Shown here: in pieces, positions 46,930-54,517 of the stretch | How the letters are laid out: the number at the start of each line of letters is the position of its first letter | Numbering within the stretch: position 1 is the stretch's first letter | DNA from: Streptomyces rimosus | Lineage (GTDB): Bacteria; Actinomycetota; Actinomycetes; Streptomycetales; Streptomycetaceae | Direction of reading: 5' to 3' | DNA length: 64,000 nucleotides | NCBI RefSeq assembly: GCF_008704655.1 | Contig: NZ_CP023688.1 | Location: 8,993,001 to 9,057,000, forward strand | The notes under the pieces: model-generated | Seen by the model: the letters and a program-made list of their open reading frames with translations, nothing else | Told to the model about the DNA's origin: nothing | Databases searched by the model: none | Made by a program: the position numbers and the translations under genes

Positions 46930-47202
46930 GTGCTGATGGCCCACCCCGCGGTCCTGCGGGATCTTGTCGAGCGCTACGAGACCGCGCGGGCCCACCACGC
47001 GGAGCAGGGCAGCGACGCATCGCGCCGGCGGCTGGAGGACGTGACCTACACACTGTGCGTCTCCACCGGCACCCGCAGGCCCGAGGACGCGCTTGCCGTC
47101 GCCCGGCAGCAGCTCGCGACCGCGCCCCGCGCGGCGGACACCGTGCGCCGGGTGAAGAACGCGGCACCGGTGGCCGGTACCGAGGTGCAGCTGACCGCCT
47201 GA
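46930..47202 (+). CDS. DUF5133 domain protein
   Basis: A 90-residue protein of the streptomycete DUF5133 family: starts LMAHPAVLRDLVERYE and carries DVTYTLCVSTGTR, the most conserved block, then an Ala-rich helix. No known activity. Starts at GTG behind GAAGAGGA; the ATG two codons later is an alternative. It follows the sigma factor closely and is followed by a strong terminator, so the two form a short operon. In this family such proteins often sit beside sigma or anti-sigma genes, but partnership is inferred. Confidence 0.8.
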   Translation: MLMAHPAVLRDLVERYETARAHHAEQGSDASRRRLEDVTYTLCVSTGTRRPEDALAVARQQLATAPRAADTVRRVKNAAPVAGTEVQLTA

Positions 47203-47218
47203 GCACGATGATGCTTGC

Positions 47219-47250
47219 GCTCCCCCTTCCGGACCGCCGGGAGGGGGAGC
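47219..47250 (+). terminator. Hairpin terminator after DUF5133 gene
   Basis: GCTCCCCCTTCC / GGGAGGGGGAGC, 12-bp stem with one G-T pair and an 8-base loop, 16 bp past the stop codon. Confidence 0.7.
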
Positions 47251-47254
47251 GGCC

Positions 47255-47276
47255 GTTGCTCGCCTAGGCGAGCAAC
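47255..47276 (-). terminator. 22-bp perfect palindrome over the hydrolase stop
   Basis: GTTGCTCGCC-TA-GGCGAGCAAC is a perfect palindrome that includes the last codons and the TAG of the leftward hydrolase gene. Together with the preceding hairpin it separates two convergent operons; a terminator is the simplest reading. Confidence 0.45.
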
Positions 47277-48100
47277 GCCTTCTTGAGCGCCTCGCCGAAT
47301 CCCACGGAATGCGTGTTCAGGCCGACATGCCCGCCGGGGAAGTGCCGGAGCTCCGTACCGAACCGCTCGGCCATGAGCGCGGCCGGACGGTACGGCAGCT
47401 CGCCGCGCGAGTCCTGCCCGCAGGCCAGTACGAGCCGGTCGGACAGCGACGCGAGGCGGTCGAGGTCCGGGACGTACGACATGAAGGCGGGCACGATGCG
47501 GCTGATGAAGAACGGCAGGCCGGCCAGTGTTTGTTCGGCGCGCGCCGCCGCCTCCGGCGGAAGTTCGGGCGCGGGCGCCGGCTCGGCGGTGTCATCGTCC
47601 TTCTTGAGGCCCGCGGCGAACACCGCCATGGCCGGCATCAGCCCCTGCGTACGGAACGTCTCCTGTACGCGCGCGATGAGCGCGCGGTGCTCGGACGTGT
47701 CCGGCAGGACCTCCACCACCGGCGGCTCGTGCGCCACAACGCGTTCGACGCGTTCGGGGTGGGCGGTCAGCAGGTGCAGGGCGGCGATCGCGCCCGAACT
47801 GGAACCGAAGACCCGGGCGGGCTCACCCGGCGACAGCAACTCCAGCAGCCGGAACGCGTCCTCCGCGTGTTCCGCCACCCGCTGCTCGGCGCCGGGGTCG
47901 TCCAGCGGGCTCCGGGACAGACCGCGCGGATCGTAGGCCGCGACGGTGTACGTGGCGGCCAGCTCGTCGGCTATGCCGTCGAAGGAGGCCGCGCCGCCCG
48001 TCCCGCCGGGGATCAGCAGCAGGAGCGGTCCCCGGCCGCGCACTTCGTAGTGCAGGGTCGCGCCGCTCACGCGCAGTCTGCCGATGGTCGGGTCGGTCAT
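47264..48100 (-). CDS. Alpha/beta-fold hydrolase
   Basis: About 278 residues. Oxyanion-hole motif IPGGTGG at 30-36, nucleophile elbow GSSSG (99-103, Ser101), an acid candidate in the DLDRLASLSDRLVLACGQDSRG region and catalytic His in FPGGHVGLN. Cytoplasmic, esterase or epoxide-hydrolase-like; substrate cannot be read. The ATG overlaps the stop of the upstream TetR gene (48097-48100, ATGA), so regulator and enzyme are co-transcribed, the usual arrangement where the regulator senses the enzyme's substrate. Ends in a palindrome facing the sigma/DUF5133 operon. Confidence 0.85.
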   Translation of the reverse strand: MTDPTIGRLRVSGATLHYEVRGRGPLLLLIPGGTGGAASFDGIADELAATYTVAAYDPRGLSRSPLDDPGAEQRVAEHAEDAFRLLELLSPGEPARVFGSSSGAIAALHLLTAHPERVERVVAHEPPVVEVLPDTSEHRALIARVQETFRTQGLMPAMAVFAAGLKKDDDTAEPAPAPELPPEAAARAEQTLAGLPFFISRIVPAFMSYVPDLDRLASLSDRLVLACGQDSRGELPYRPAALMAERFGTELRHFPGGHVGLNTHSVGFGEALKKALLA

Positions 48101-48690
48101 GAGGAGTCTCCTTCTCGGGATGGGGGCCAGTGCTCCAGGAGGGTGTGCAGGGCGTCGAGGGCGCGGTCCCAGGAACGCTGCGGCGAGCGCGCGTGCGCGA
48201 AACCACCGGCGGCCTCCAGGGCGACAAAGCCATGGAACGTGCTGCGCAACAGCCGCACCGCGTCGGTCAGGTCCGGCTCCGCCAGGCCGTAGCCGCGCAG
48301 CATGCCGTACGTCAGCTCGACCGCGCGCCGCGGGCCGGGTGCCTTCGCGGCCAGCTCGGGATCGATGTCGATCGGGATCTGCGTCGCCGTGTAGCGGCCC
48401 GGGTGCCGGTGGGCGTACTCCCGCCAGGCGTTGGCGAACGCGACGAGCGCCTCCTTGCCCGCGCGCCCGGCGGTCGCTTCCGCGATACGGATCGTCTTCT
48501 CGTCCGCCGCCAGCAGCGCGATCCGCCCGCGCAGATCCTCCAGCCCGCGGACGTGCGAGTACAGGCTCGCGTCCTTCACGCCGAGCCGCCGCGCCAGCCG
48601 CGCCATGCTCAGCTGGTCGAGCCCGATCTCGTCCGCCAGCTCGGCCCCCGCCCGCGTCACCCGCTCCGCCGTCAGCCCGGCCCGCGCCAT
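48097..48690 (-). CDS. TetR-family regulator (WHG C-terminal type)
   Basis: About 197 residues. N-terminal helix-turn-helix LSMARLARRLGVKDASLYSHVRG at about 27-49; the C-terminal ligand-binding helices include TFHGFVALEAAGGF, the mark of the WHG subgroup. It likely represses itself and the coupled hydrolase by binding the CCTAGG-rich sequence just upstream of its start. No close ribosome site other than a weak purine run. The small molecule it senses is unknown. Confidence 0.86.
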   Translation of the reverse strand: MARAGLTAERVTRAGAELADEIGLDQLSMARLARRLGVKDASLYSHVRGLEDLRGRIALLAADEKTIRIAEATAGRAGKEALVAFANAWREYAHRHPGRYTATQIPIDIDPELAAKAPGPRRAVELTYGMLRGYGLAEPDLTDAVRLLRSTFHGFVALEAAGGFAHARSPQRSWDRALDALHTLLEHWPPSREGDSS

Positions 48691-48714
48691 GTGCCCTCCG
48701 TACGTTCTTGTATG

Positions 48715-48749
48715 CCTAGGGGTATTAGTTTTAACCTAGGAGCCCTAGG
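48715..48749. promoter_or_regulatory. Candidate TetR operator: three CCTAGG copies
   Basis: CCTAGG occurs at 48715-48720, 48735-48740 and 48744-48749, and the first two frame an imperfect, A/T-rich inverted repeat (CCTAGGGGTAT ... TTTAACCTAGG). It lies 25-60 bp upstream of the TetR start in otherwise GC-rich DNA. Binding by that regulator is inferred. Confidence 0.5.
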
Positions 48750-48760
48750 AACGGCAAACG

Positions 48761-48798
48761 AAAAAGCGCCGCACCCCACCGGGAGGCGGAATGCGGCG
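48761..48798 (-). terminator. Rho-independent terminator of the ArsR gene
   Basis: On the minus strand: stem CGCCGCA ... TGCGGCG (48798-48792 with 48773-48767) followed by C and a run of five T (48765-48761), 22 bp past the ArsR stop. One of the few T-tailed terminators in the window. Confidence 0.8.
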
Positions 48799-48819
48799 TT
48801 CGGAACGAAGAAAGTGTCC

Positions 48820-49167
48820 CTAGGCGGGGACCGGCTGCGGCGTGCCGCGGTTGGCGCCTTCCTTCAGGACGAGGTCGAGCAGCCCGGGGAAGCGGCGCTC
48901 CAACTCGTCCGCGCGCAGGGAGTTGACCCGGCGGGTGCCTTCGTCCCGCTGGCTGATGACGCCCGCCTCGCGCAGCACGCGCAGATGGCGGCTGAGCGCG
49001 GACTTGGCGATGGGCAGGTCGAAGGTGCCGCAGGGCACCGCCGACTCGTCGGCGAGCCTGAGGACGATGCTCAGCCGGACCGGGTCGGTGAGCGCGTTCA
49101 TGACGGCGAACAGGTCGAAGTCCCGCTCGTCGGGGTGGAGCAGCGGGGAGGACGTACGGCTGGCCAT
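48820..49167 (-). CDS. ArsR-family transcriptional regulator
   Basis: About 115 residues with a winged helix: FAVMNALTDPVRLSIVLRLAD, then KSALSRHLRVLREAGVISQRDEG as recognition helix and wing. No metal-binding Cys cluster of the ArsR/SmtB alpha-3 type apart from a single PCGTF, so it is probably a non-metal member. An open frame continues to 49287 but that would cross the operator; the ATG at 49167 begins the family homology. Diverges from the oxidoreductase gene; a perfect 11-bp-arm inverted repeat lies in between, so it most likely represses that gene and itself. Confidence 0.85.
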   Translation of the reverse strand: MASRTSSPLLHPDERDFDLFAVMNALTDPVRLSIVLRLADESAVPCGTFDLPIAKSALSRHLRVLREAGVISQRDEGTRRVNSLRADELERRFPGLLDLVLKEGANRGTPQPVPA

Positions 49168-49204
49168 GCGCCCAGTATCCCTCACCCGCGGTCGGCGCCG
49201 AAGA

Positions 49205-49236
49205 AGCCCATGTTCACTTTCATGCGAACATGGGCT
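49205..49236. promoter_or_regulatory. ArsR operator candidate (11-bp-arm inverted repeat)
   Basis: AGCCCATGTTC (49205-49215), ten-base spacer, GAACATGGGCT (49226-49236): perfect arms, A/T-richer than the surroundings, centred in the 146-bp gap between the divergent ArsR and oxidoreductase genes. Confidence 0.75.
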
Positions 49237-49313
49237 ACTGTCATGATCGCTCGCCCCGGCGCGGCAGGCGGCCCGCCGCCGCGCCACCCACCACCCGCCG
49301 AAAGGACTTCGCC

Positions 49314-50417
49314 ATGCCCTCCCACACCCCCTCCGCCCCCATCGGCGTCGGCATCATCGGCCTCAGCGCCTCCCGTGGCTGGGCTGCCCGCGCCCATCTG
49401 CCCGCGCTCGCCGCCGTACCGGGCTTCGAGGTCCGCGCCCTGTCCGCCAGCACGCCGGAGTCGGCGCGGGCCGCGGGGGAGAAGTACGGCATCCCGCTCG
49501 CCTTCGGCAGCGCCGAAGAACTCGTACGGCGCGACGAGGTGGACCTCGTGGTCGTCGCCGTCAAGGTCCCGCACCACCGCGAACTGGCCCTGACCGCCCT
49601 CGAAGCCGGCAAGATGGTGCTCAGCGAATGGCCGCTGGGCAACGGCCTCGCGGAGGCCGAGGAGCTGGCCGCCGTCGCCGAGGCCAAGGGTATCCGCACC
49701 TTCGTCGGCCTCCAGGCCCGCTCCGCGCCCCAGATCCGGTACGTACGCGACCTGATCGCCGACGGCTACGTGGGCGAGGTCCTGTCCACCAGCGTCATCG
49801 CCTCCGGCCGCGGCTGGGGAGCGGAGTTCGAGCCGGGCGGCGCCTACCTCCTCGACCGCACCAACGGTGCCTCCCTGCTCACCATTCCCTTCGGTCACAC
49901 CATCGACGCCGTGACCATGGCGCTCGGCGAGTTCACCGACCTCGACGCCACACTGGCGACCCGCCGTCCGAAGGTGCGCAACCAGGTGACCGGGGAGCAG
50001 GCGCGGATGGACGTGCCGGACCAGATCGCCGTCAACGGCGTACTCGAAGGCGGCGCGGTGGCCTCGGTCCACTTCCGCGGCGGCCTGTCCCGCGCCACCA
50101 ACTTCCACTGGGAGATCAACGGCACCGAAGGCGACCTGCTGCTCACCGGGGACTCCGGTCACCTGCAGTTCGGCCAGGTGACCGTGCGCGGCGCCCGTGG
50201 CGAGGACGCCGCGCTCGCCGAACTGCCGGTCCCCGCCGCGTACTCCACGCTGCCCGCACTCGCCGGCCGCGGCACGGAGATGGCGTACACCGTGGCCCAC
50301 GCCTACGAGCAGATCCGCGCCGACCTCGCGGACGGCACCCACCACGTGCCGGACTTCGCCCACGCCGTACGCCGCCACCGGCTGCTCGACCGCATCGAGC
50401 GCGCCGCCGGATTCTGA
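49314..50417 (+). CDS. Gfo/Idh/MocA-family NAD(P)-dependent oxidoreductase
   Basis: About 367 residues. Rossmann motif near the N-terminus (VGIIGLSASRGWAARAH), the LVVVAVKVPHHRELALTALEAGKMVLSEWPLG block that contains the cofactor-side equivalent of the EKP motif (here SEWPLG), and a C-terminal beta-sheet domain (GGAVASVHFRGG, INGTEGDLLL). The Lys of EKP is replaced by Trp-Pro context, as in the fungal and bacterial galactose 1-dehydrogenase-like branch. Substrate is probably a sugar or polyol, not determinable here. ATG follows AAAGGA; longer frame upstream would run through the operator. Likely induced when the divergent ArsR protein is released. Confidence 0.85.
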   Translation: MPSHTPSAPIGVGIIGLSASRGWAARAHLPALAAVPGFEVRALSASTPESARAAGEKYGIPLAFGSAEELVRRDEVDLVVVAVKVPHHRELALTALEAGKMVLSEWPLGNGLAEAEELAAVAEAKGIRTFVGLQARSAPQIRYVRDLIADGYVGEVLSTSVIASGRGWGAEFEPGGAYLLDRTNGASLLTIPFGHTIDAVTMALGEFTDLDATLATRRPKVRNQVTGEQARMDVPDQIAVNGVLEGGAVASVHFRGGLSRATNFHWEINGTEGDLLLTGDSGHLQFGQVTVRGARGEDAALAELPVPAAYSTLPALAGRGTEMAYTVAHAYEQIRADLADGTHHVPDFAHAVRRHRLLDRIERAAGF

Positions 50418-50443
50418 GGGGGCCCTACGAAGTCCGGCAGTGA

Positions 50444-51073
50444 TCAGCGGCTCTCCAGCCTCCACCACTGGCCCGCACGGTCCCGGTCCTCCCACTGCTG
50501 GACGTTGGCCCCCGGCTCCGCGCTGTCGTCCGCGACCTCCAGCAGCAGACCGCTGGCGTAGTTGGTCAGCGTGAAGGTGCCGGGCGCGTCCACATGCTGC
50601 TCCAGCAGCCATTCCTGCGCGCCGTAGTTGTTGGCCTTCCACTGCTGGACGTTGGCGCCGTTCTCGGTGGAGGCGCCGGTGACGTCCAGGCGCTTGCCGC
50701 TGCCCACGTTGGTCAGGTGCCGCAGCCCGCTGCCCGGGTGGACCTCGGTGATCCGCCACAACTGCCCCGGCGAGCCGTCGTCCTTCCCCTGCCGCACGTT
50801 CGCCCCACTGCCCTTGCGGCCGTCCTCGACCTCCAGCAGCAGCCCGCTGCCCACATTCCGCACCACATACGCCCCGTCACCAACCGCCGCGAGCCCCTCC
50901 GCGCCACTCACGCCCCGCCCCTTCACTGGTCGAGGCGGCTCCACCGCCGCCAAGTCGCTCAAGTGTACGAAAAGCCCTGTGGCGGCCGTGACTGACGCGC
51001 CGAAAGACGAGTCGTGCGGCGATGCGCGCCGCAGGTCCGGGGCCCTCCGGGAAGACCGCTCGAAAACGGTCAT
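50444..51073 (-). CDS. RICIN-type beta-trefoil lectin-domain protein
   Basis: About 209 residues; the C-terminal two thirds form a ricin B-type trefoil with three repeats, each with the GSGLLLEV / GSGKRLDV / ASGLLLEV strand and a following ANVQQW or ANVRQG turn, and Trp at repeat ends (LWRI, EWLL, WWRLESR). Such domains bind sugars. No signal peptide is seen in the N-terminal 60 residues, which are basic then Ala-rich, so either it stays inside or uses another route. ATG at 51073 has CAGGGG upstream; the open frame further upstream lacks family similarity. Convergent with the oxidoreductase gene. Confidence 0.75.
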   Translation of the reverse strand: MTVFERSSRRAPDLRRASPHDSSFGASVTAATGLFVHLSDLAAVEPPRPVKGRGVSGAEGLAAVGDGAYVVRNVGSGLLLEVEDGRKGSGANVRQGKDDGSPGQLWRITEVHPGSGLRHLTNVGSGKRLDVTGASTENGANVQQWKANNYGAQEWLLEQHVDAPGTFTLTNYASGLLLEVADDSAEPGANVQQWEDRDRAGQWWRLESR

Positions 51074-51351
51074 GGCATAGCCCCTGCGTTGACTGGCCCG
51101 GAGCCAATATACTCGGCAGGGCTTCGGGAGCCCGTCCCGCACGGGACGGCCCCCGGTCGAGGCTGCCTGGGTCGGGTGATGCGGGGGATCGCCCGACCCA
51201 GGCCGGCCGCGATCCGGCCGCTCCTCCCGGCCCGCGTACGCGGGTGGTGGGGGGAAGGGAGGAGCGGCAGGCGGAAACGGCGCCGGGTCTGGGGGGCTTG
51301 GTGCCGTTTTCCTTGCGCGCGTGCATGCGGGCGGGCCGTGTTGGGGCGCCG

Positions 51352-52497
51352 TCACTCATCGAGCGTGATCGCGTCCTTCGCCGCGTCGAGGGCCGCTTCT
51401 CCGGCGGCGCCCGACATATCTTCCGTGGCCAGGGCCTGATTGCGGGCCACGTACGGCCGCATCCGCTGCTCGTAGCGGGCGAACGCCGTACTGTACTCCC
51501 CGTTCGCCCGGCCCAGTTCCGCCGCCAGAACGTACGCGCCCACCAGTGCGAGGCTGGTGCCCTGGCCGGACAGCGGCGAAGCGCAGTACCCCGCGTCGCC
51601 GACCAGCGCGACCCTGTCGTCCGCCCAGCGGTCCAGTTGGATCTGGGCCATCGCGTCGCAGTGGAAGTCGGGCGCCTCGCGCATGGCCTTCAGCAGGCGG
51701 GGTGTCTCCCAGCCCAGGTGAGCCAGCCGCTCGGCCATCACCGCCCGCTGCCGGGCCGTGTCCCGGTGGTCGAGGCCGATGGGCTCCGACCGGAATCCGA
51801 CGGTGGCCCGGACCTCGGTGTTGCCGCGCGCCGGATAGACGCACAGGCTCGCGCGGTCGGCGTCCTGGACCCATATCTGCCAGTCCTCCAGGCCGAGGAA
51901 GTTGTCCGTCGCAAACACGGCGACATAGGCCCCGAGATGACGGATGAACCGCTCTTCGGGCCCGAAGGCCAGAGCGCGCACCTTCGAGTGCAGTCCGTCG
52001 GCCCCGACCACCAGGTCGAAGTCCCGGGGTTCGGTGCGTTCGAAGGTCACGCGGATACCGTCCGGACGCTGGTCGAGGGCGGCGATCGAGTCCCCGAAGA
52101 CGTACTCGACCCCGTCCCGGGCCCGCTCGTACAGCAGCCCCGTCAGATCGTCACGGAGCAGTTCGATGTCGTCACCGTCCAGCCGGCCGCCGCTGAGCGT
52201 CATCTCCGTCGAGCGCCACAGCTCGTTGCCGTCCGCGTCGAGCATCGACATCCCGCGCATCCGGGTGCGCGCCGCACGCGCTGCCGCCAGCAGGTCCATG
52301 CGGTCCAGGACATCGAGCGCCGCGCCGCGCACGTCGATCGCCTGCCCGCCGGGCCGTATGGCCGGGGCCCGCTCGACCACCGTCGGCGCGAAGCCGTGGC
52401 GGCGCAGCCAGTGGGCGAGGGCGAGCCCGGCGACGCTCGCGCCGGAGACGAGCACGGTCCGGGCGTGCGCGGGGTGTGGGGAAACGGTCTGCATCAT
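51352..52497 (-). CDS. FAD-dependent aromatic-type monooxygenase
   Basis: About 381 residues of the group A flavoprotein monooxygenase family (TetX/PHBH-like). FAD-binding GASVAGLALAHWL near residue 19, ERAPAIRPGG after the second strand, DLVVGADGLHSKVR (DG motif) and VALVGDAGYCASPLSGQGTSLAL (GD motif). It would hydroxylate a small aromatic or polyketide-like substrate using NAD(P)H. Starts MMQTV; upstream are paired GTAC-rich repeats. Divergent from the GntR-TetR fusion regulator, which probably controls it and senses its substrate, a common resistance or catabolism pairing. Confidence 0.85.
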   Translation of the reverse strand: MMQTVSPHPAHARTVLVSGASVAGLALAHWLRRHGFAPTVVERAPAIRPGGQAIDVRGAALDVLDRMDLLAAARAARTRMRGMSMLDADGNELWRSTEMTLSGGRLDGDDIELLRDDLTGLLYERARDGVEYVFGDSIAALDQRPDGIRVTFERTEPRDFDLVVGADGLHSKVRALAFGPEERFIRHLGAYVAVFATDNFLGLEDWQIWVQDADRASLCVYPARGNTEVRATVGFRSEPIGLDHRDTARQRAVMAERLAHLGWETPRLLKAMREAPDFHCDAMAQIQLDRWADDRVALVGDAGYCASPLSGQGTSLALVGAYVLAAELGRANGEYSTAFARYEQRMRPYVARNQALATEDMSGAAGEAALDAAKDAITLDE

Positions 52498-52506
52498 GAC
52501 TCCTCT

Positions 52507-52537
52507 GTACGGTGTACGCGCTGAATGTACGCCGTAC
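52507..52537. promoter_or_regulatory. Inverted repeat upstream of the monooxygenase gene
   Basis: GTACGGTGTAC (52507-52517) and GTACGCCGTAC (52527-52537) are inverted copies with one mismatch, 10 bases before the monooxygenase start. Fits an operator for the TetR half of the divergent regulator. Confidence 0.55.
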
Positions 52538-52627
52538 GCGCAGCCTCGCCAAGTGGCTGACCAGCAGCATTAGTTGCTGCTGTACTAGCTCAGAAGCAGC
52601 CGTTCGCGGCCTCCTCCCTGCTAGGGT

Positions 52628-52641
52628 CTGTACTAGTACAG
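52628..52641. promoter_or_regulatory. GntR-type operator candidate
   Basis: CTGTACTAGTACAG is a perfect 14-bp palindrome 48 bp before the regulator start. A related CTGTACTAG lies around 52579. TACTAGTACAG-type sites are typical for GntR/YtrA regulators in streptomycetes. Confidence 0.6.
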
Positions 52642-52688
52642 CCGACCTGTGCAGCTGAACATATGGCCGTGTATGGAGGAACACACCG

Positions 52689-53654
52689 GTGACCGCACAC
52701 CGCACCCCGCCCTACCAGCGCATCGTCAACGACATCCGGCAGCGCATCGCAGAGGGTGAGCTGGCCCCCGGGGACCGGATTCCGTCGACCCGGCAGATCG
52801 CCCGGGAGTGGAACGTCGCCCTCGCCACCGCGACCAAGGCACTGACCGTTCTGCGGCAGGAGGGGACGGTGCACACCCGAGCACGCGTCGGCACCGTGGT
52901 GGCGCCTGTCCGGGAAGCCTCCGGCGCGGCCCGGCACACCGCCAAGGCACCCGGAGCCGAGCGCGAGTTGAGCCGTGACGGCGTGGTGCGCGCGGCCATT
53001 GCCATCGCCGACGCGGAAGGACTCGCCGCACTGTCCATGCGGAGCGTCGCCGCGCGCCTGGGAACCGCCGCCATGTCGCCGTACCGCTATGTGAACGGCA
53101 AGGACAACCTGGTGCTGCTGATGGCCGACACGGTGTTCGGGGAACTGCCACGCCCGGCCGAGGATCCGGCCGACTGGCGGGCCCGGCTGGAGGCCGGCGC
53201 CCGGGCGATGTGGGCGCTGCACCGGAAACATCCCTGGCTGGCCCAGACCGGGCCGCTCACCAGACCGCTGCTGCTGCCCAACATGCTCGCCTACTCCGAG
53301 TGGATGCTCAGCGCCCTCGACGGACACGGCCTCGACCCGGCGACCATGCTCGACATCAACGTACTGCTGTACGCGCATGTGCAGGGCCTGGCCGTCCACC
53401 TGGAACGCGAGGCGCAGGCCCAGGGGGCAACGGGGCTCTCGGACGAGCAGTGGCTCGACACCCAGACCGCCGTGCTCACCCGGCTGATCGCTTCCGGCGC
53501 CTACCCGACCTTCGCGCGGGTCGTCGAGGGCTGCGGTCCGGCCGGATACGACCTGGATCTCGACGCCCTCTTCGAACTCGGGCTGCGGTCACACCTCGAC
53601 GGCCTGTCGTTGCTCATCGAAGCCGGCCGCACCAACCGCCGCCTCACCCCGTAA
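52689..53654 (+). CDS. Fused GntR-TetR transcriptional regulator
   Basis: About 321 residues with two DNA-binding domains. Residues 8-75 form a GntR winged helix (YQRIVNDIRQRIAEGELAPGDRIPSTRQIAREWNVALATATKAL). From about 95 begins a TetR part with its own helix-turn-helix (LSMRSVAARLGTAAMSPYRYVNGKDNLV) and a TetR C-terminal ligand domain. This double-headed design is known in streptomycetes. It can read two different half-sites, and indeed two different palindromes lie in the divergent promoter. The GTG start follows GGAGGA with about ten bases of spacing. Likely regulates the divergent monooxygenase. Overlaps the convergent methyltransferase gene by 11 bp. Confidence 0.87.
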   Translation: MTAHRTPPYQRIVNDIRQRIAEGELAPGDRIPSTRQIAREWNVALATATKALTVLRQEGTVHTRARVGTVVAPVREASGAARHTAKAPGAERELSRDGVVRAAIAIADAEGLAALSMRSVAARLGTAAMSPYRYVNGKDNLVLLMADTVFGELPRPAEDPADWRARLEAGARAMWALHRKHPWLAQTGPLTRPLLLPNMLAYSEWMLSALDGHGLDPATMLDINVLLYAHVQGLAVHLEREAQAQGATGLSDEQWLDTQTAVLTRLIASGAYPTFARVVEGCGPAGYDLDLDALFELGLRSHLDGLSLLIEAGRTNRRLTP

Positions 53655-54174
53655 AAGCCCCCACCACACACCCCGCCCCCTCAAGACGCAGCAACTGTTC
53701 CTTGCGCTGCAGCCCGCCCGCGTACCCGGTGAGGGTGCCGTTGGCGCCGATGACGCGGTGGCAAGGGCGGACGACCAGCAGCGGGTTGCGGCCGATGGCG
53801 GTGCCCACGGCGCGGACCGCGGCGCGCGGGGCGCCGATGCGGGCCGCGATGTCGCCATAGGTGAAGGTCTCGCCGTACGGGATCGCCTCCAGGGCCTGCC
53901 AGACGCGCTGCTGGAAGGGGGTGCCGCCGGGGACGTACTCGATGTCGAAGCGGGTGCGTGTGCCCTCGAAATAGGCGGTGAGCTGGGTGGCGATCTCCGT
54001 GAAGGCCGCCGGGGCGTGGGTCCACCCGGGGCCGACCGTGGCGCCGCCCTTCTGGTCCGGTACGGACAGGGAGGCCAGTGCCGTGCCGCCGGGCGCGGTG
54101 GCGGACGGCTCACCCACCAGCAGCAGGTCGCCGAGCGGGCTGGCGAGTGTGGTGTGGACCGTCGTGGCCGTCAT
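53644..54174 (-). CDS. ogt: Methylated-DNA-protein cysteine methyltransferase
   Basis: About 176 residues. Transfers the methyl group from O6-methylguanine in DNA to its own cysteine, a suicide DNA repair reaction. The active site PCHRV is present with Cys138, preceded by the DNA-binding TPFQQRVWQALEAIPYGETFTYGDIA helix region and the RAVGTAIGRNP arginine finger segment. N-terminal domain is short, Ogt-like. The start ATG is adjacent to a GC-rich non-coding stretch. Overlaps the regulator gene tail to tail. No sign of adaptive-response (Ada) partner. Confidence 0.92.
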   Translation of the reverse strand: MTATTVHTTLASPLGDLLLVGEPSATAPGGTALASLSVPDQKGGATVGPGWTHAPAAFTEIATQLTAYFEGTRTRFDIEYVPGGTPFQQRVWQALEAIPYGETFTYGDIAARIGAPRAAVRAVGTAIGRNPLLVVRPCHRVIGANGTLTGYAGGLQRKEQLLRLEGAGCVVGAFTG

Positions 54175-54517
54175 GGTCCGGCCCCTTTCTCTGTGCTCTC
54201 GTGCCGTTCACCGGCTCATCCGTCACCTTCCACTGTGCGGCCGCGCGGGCGCCGCGGCTGGCGGGAATCGGACGTCGCGTCCCCGCCGGTGCCGGGGGCC
54301 CCGCAGCGTACCCCGGTGGCCGGTCCGCCGCCCGTTTCCGCTGCTCGCGGGCGCCATGACCGGCTGCCGTCCTGGGCAGGATCACCAGGGAGGACTTCGG
54401 CCGGCCGGGCCGCGGCGCGCCGGGGAAGGCCGGGTGTGACCGGGTGGGGGACCGGTCGAGGGGCTCCGGCGCAGCCGTTACGATCGGCGGCATCGTGGCC
54501 GTCGCCGGGAGGAAGAG
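54175..54517. other. Non-coding gap
   Basis: Divergent promoter region between the methyltransferase and the next rightward gene. GC-rich throughout; no RNA gene, repeat or convincing small gene seen. Confidence 0.4.
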
